From NCBI GenBank assembly GCA_021800645.1, contig JAJYYT010000023.1:1-12498 (forward strand): 12,498 nucleotides of DNA, read 5' to 3'. Each line of letters opens with the position of its first letter. Positions within the stretch are counted from its first letter, which is position 1. Positions 12,437 through 12,498 of the stretch are shown here, piece by piece. Source of the DNA: Actinomycetes bacterium (lineage in GTDB: Bacteria; Actinomycetota; Acidimicrobiia; Acidimicrobiales; RAAP-2). Both the position numbers and the translations under genes were made by a program. The notes below the pieces were generated by a model, which was given only the letters and a program-made list of their open reading frames with translations, did no database searches and was not told the DNA's origin.

Positions 12437-12485
12437 CACGGCGCGCCGTTCGGCGTCCCATGACGCCAACGAACGGCTCGCCGTG
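12437..12485. other. Long imperfect inverted repeat (about 20 paired bases)
   Basis: CACGGCG (12437-12443) pairs with CGCCGTG (12479-12485). After one mismatch (12444/12478), GCCGTTC (12445-12451) pairs with GAACGGC (12471-12477). A 3-nt bulge (12468-12470) follows, then GGCGTC (12452-12457) pairs with GACGCC (12462-12467), closing a CCAT loop. It is by far the strongest hairpin in the window. It has no T-tract on either strand. It lies in the gene-free end region (12229-12498) and could be a terminator, a structured RNA or a palindromic repeat element. No coding sequence could be supported around it. Confidence 0.75.
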
Positions 12486-12498
12486 CCGGTGCCGGGTC

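Noticed and set aside
12229..12498. Possible small gene or partial gene start (ATG 12460) at the right edge
   Set aside because: The frame is too short to judge and the ATG lies in the loop of the strong hairpin; no homology is recognisable.

Overview
The window is GC-rich DNA with dense coding on both strands. It reads as an actinobacterium: the sigma factor with its RsbV/RsbW partners is of the SigF/SigB type, its anti-sigma factor resembles mycobacterial UsfX, and the HATPase and SpoIIE-type phosphatase are actinobacterial in style. Acidimicrobiia or a related deep lineage is my guess from overall flavour; no marker here proves it.

Layout. 1-1155: the 3' part of valS, cut by the window edge. 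1279-1818: an RsbW-like ATPase with intact ATP-binding boxes. 2091-3852: the partner-switching operon rsbV, rsbW, sigF, preceded by a good match to a SigB/SigF-type promoter. 3911-7496: three sugar-phosphate genes on the plus strand, pgi, gnd (short form) and pgl. 7695-10308: rpiA and glgP (alpha-glucan phosphorylase) on the minus strand, reading glgP then rpiA. 10558-12228: a membrane-anchored PP2C phosphatase with an extracytoplasmic sensor region. 12229-12498: no gene, but two hairpins, one with about 20 paired bases.

How it fits together. The phosphatase should dephosphorylate an RsbV-type protein, which then draws the anti-sigma factor off the sigma factor. Phosphatase, antagonist, anti-sigma factor, sigma factor and a spare ATPase all lie within 11 kb. 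Between them sit pgi, gnd, pgl, rpiA and glgP: glycogen breakdown to glucose-1-phosphate, the glucose-6-phosphate/fructose-6-phosphate step, and most of the oxidative pentose phosphate route (zwf is not in the window).

The most unusual feature is a set of at least eight short tandem-repeat arrays with mutually unrelated units, most of them touching a start or stop codon. Units inside genes are multiples of three bases (18, 15, 18, 15). Units between genes are not (20, 20-22, 14, 29). The array between rsbW and sigF forms a chain of tiny ORFs, each ending in an ATGA overlap with the next and the last overlapping the sigF start. No tRNA, rRNA, CRISPR, transposase or phage gene was seen.
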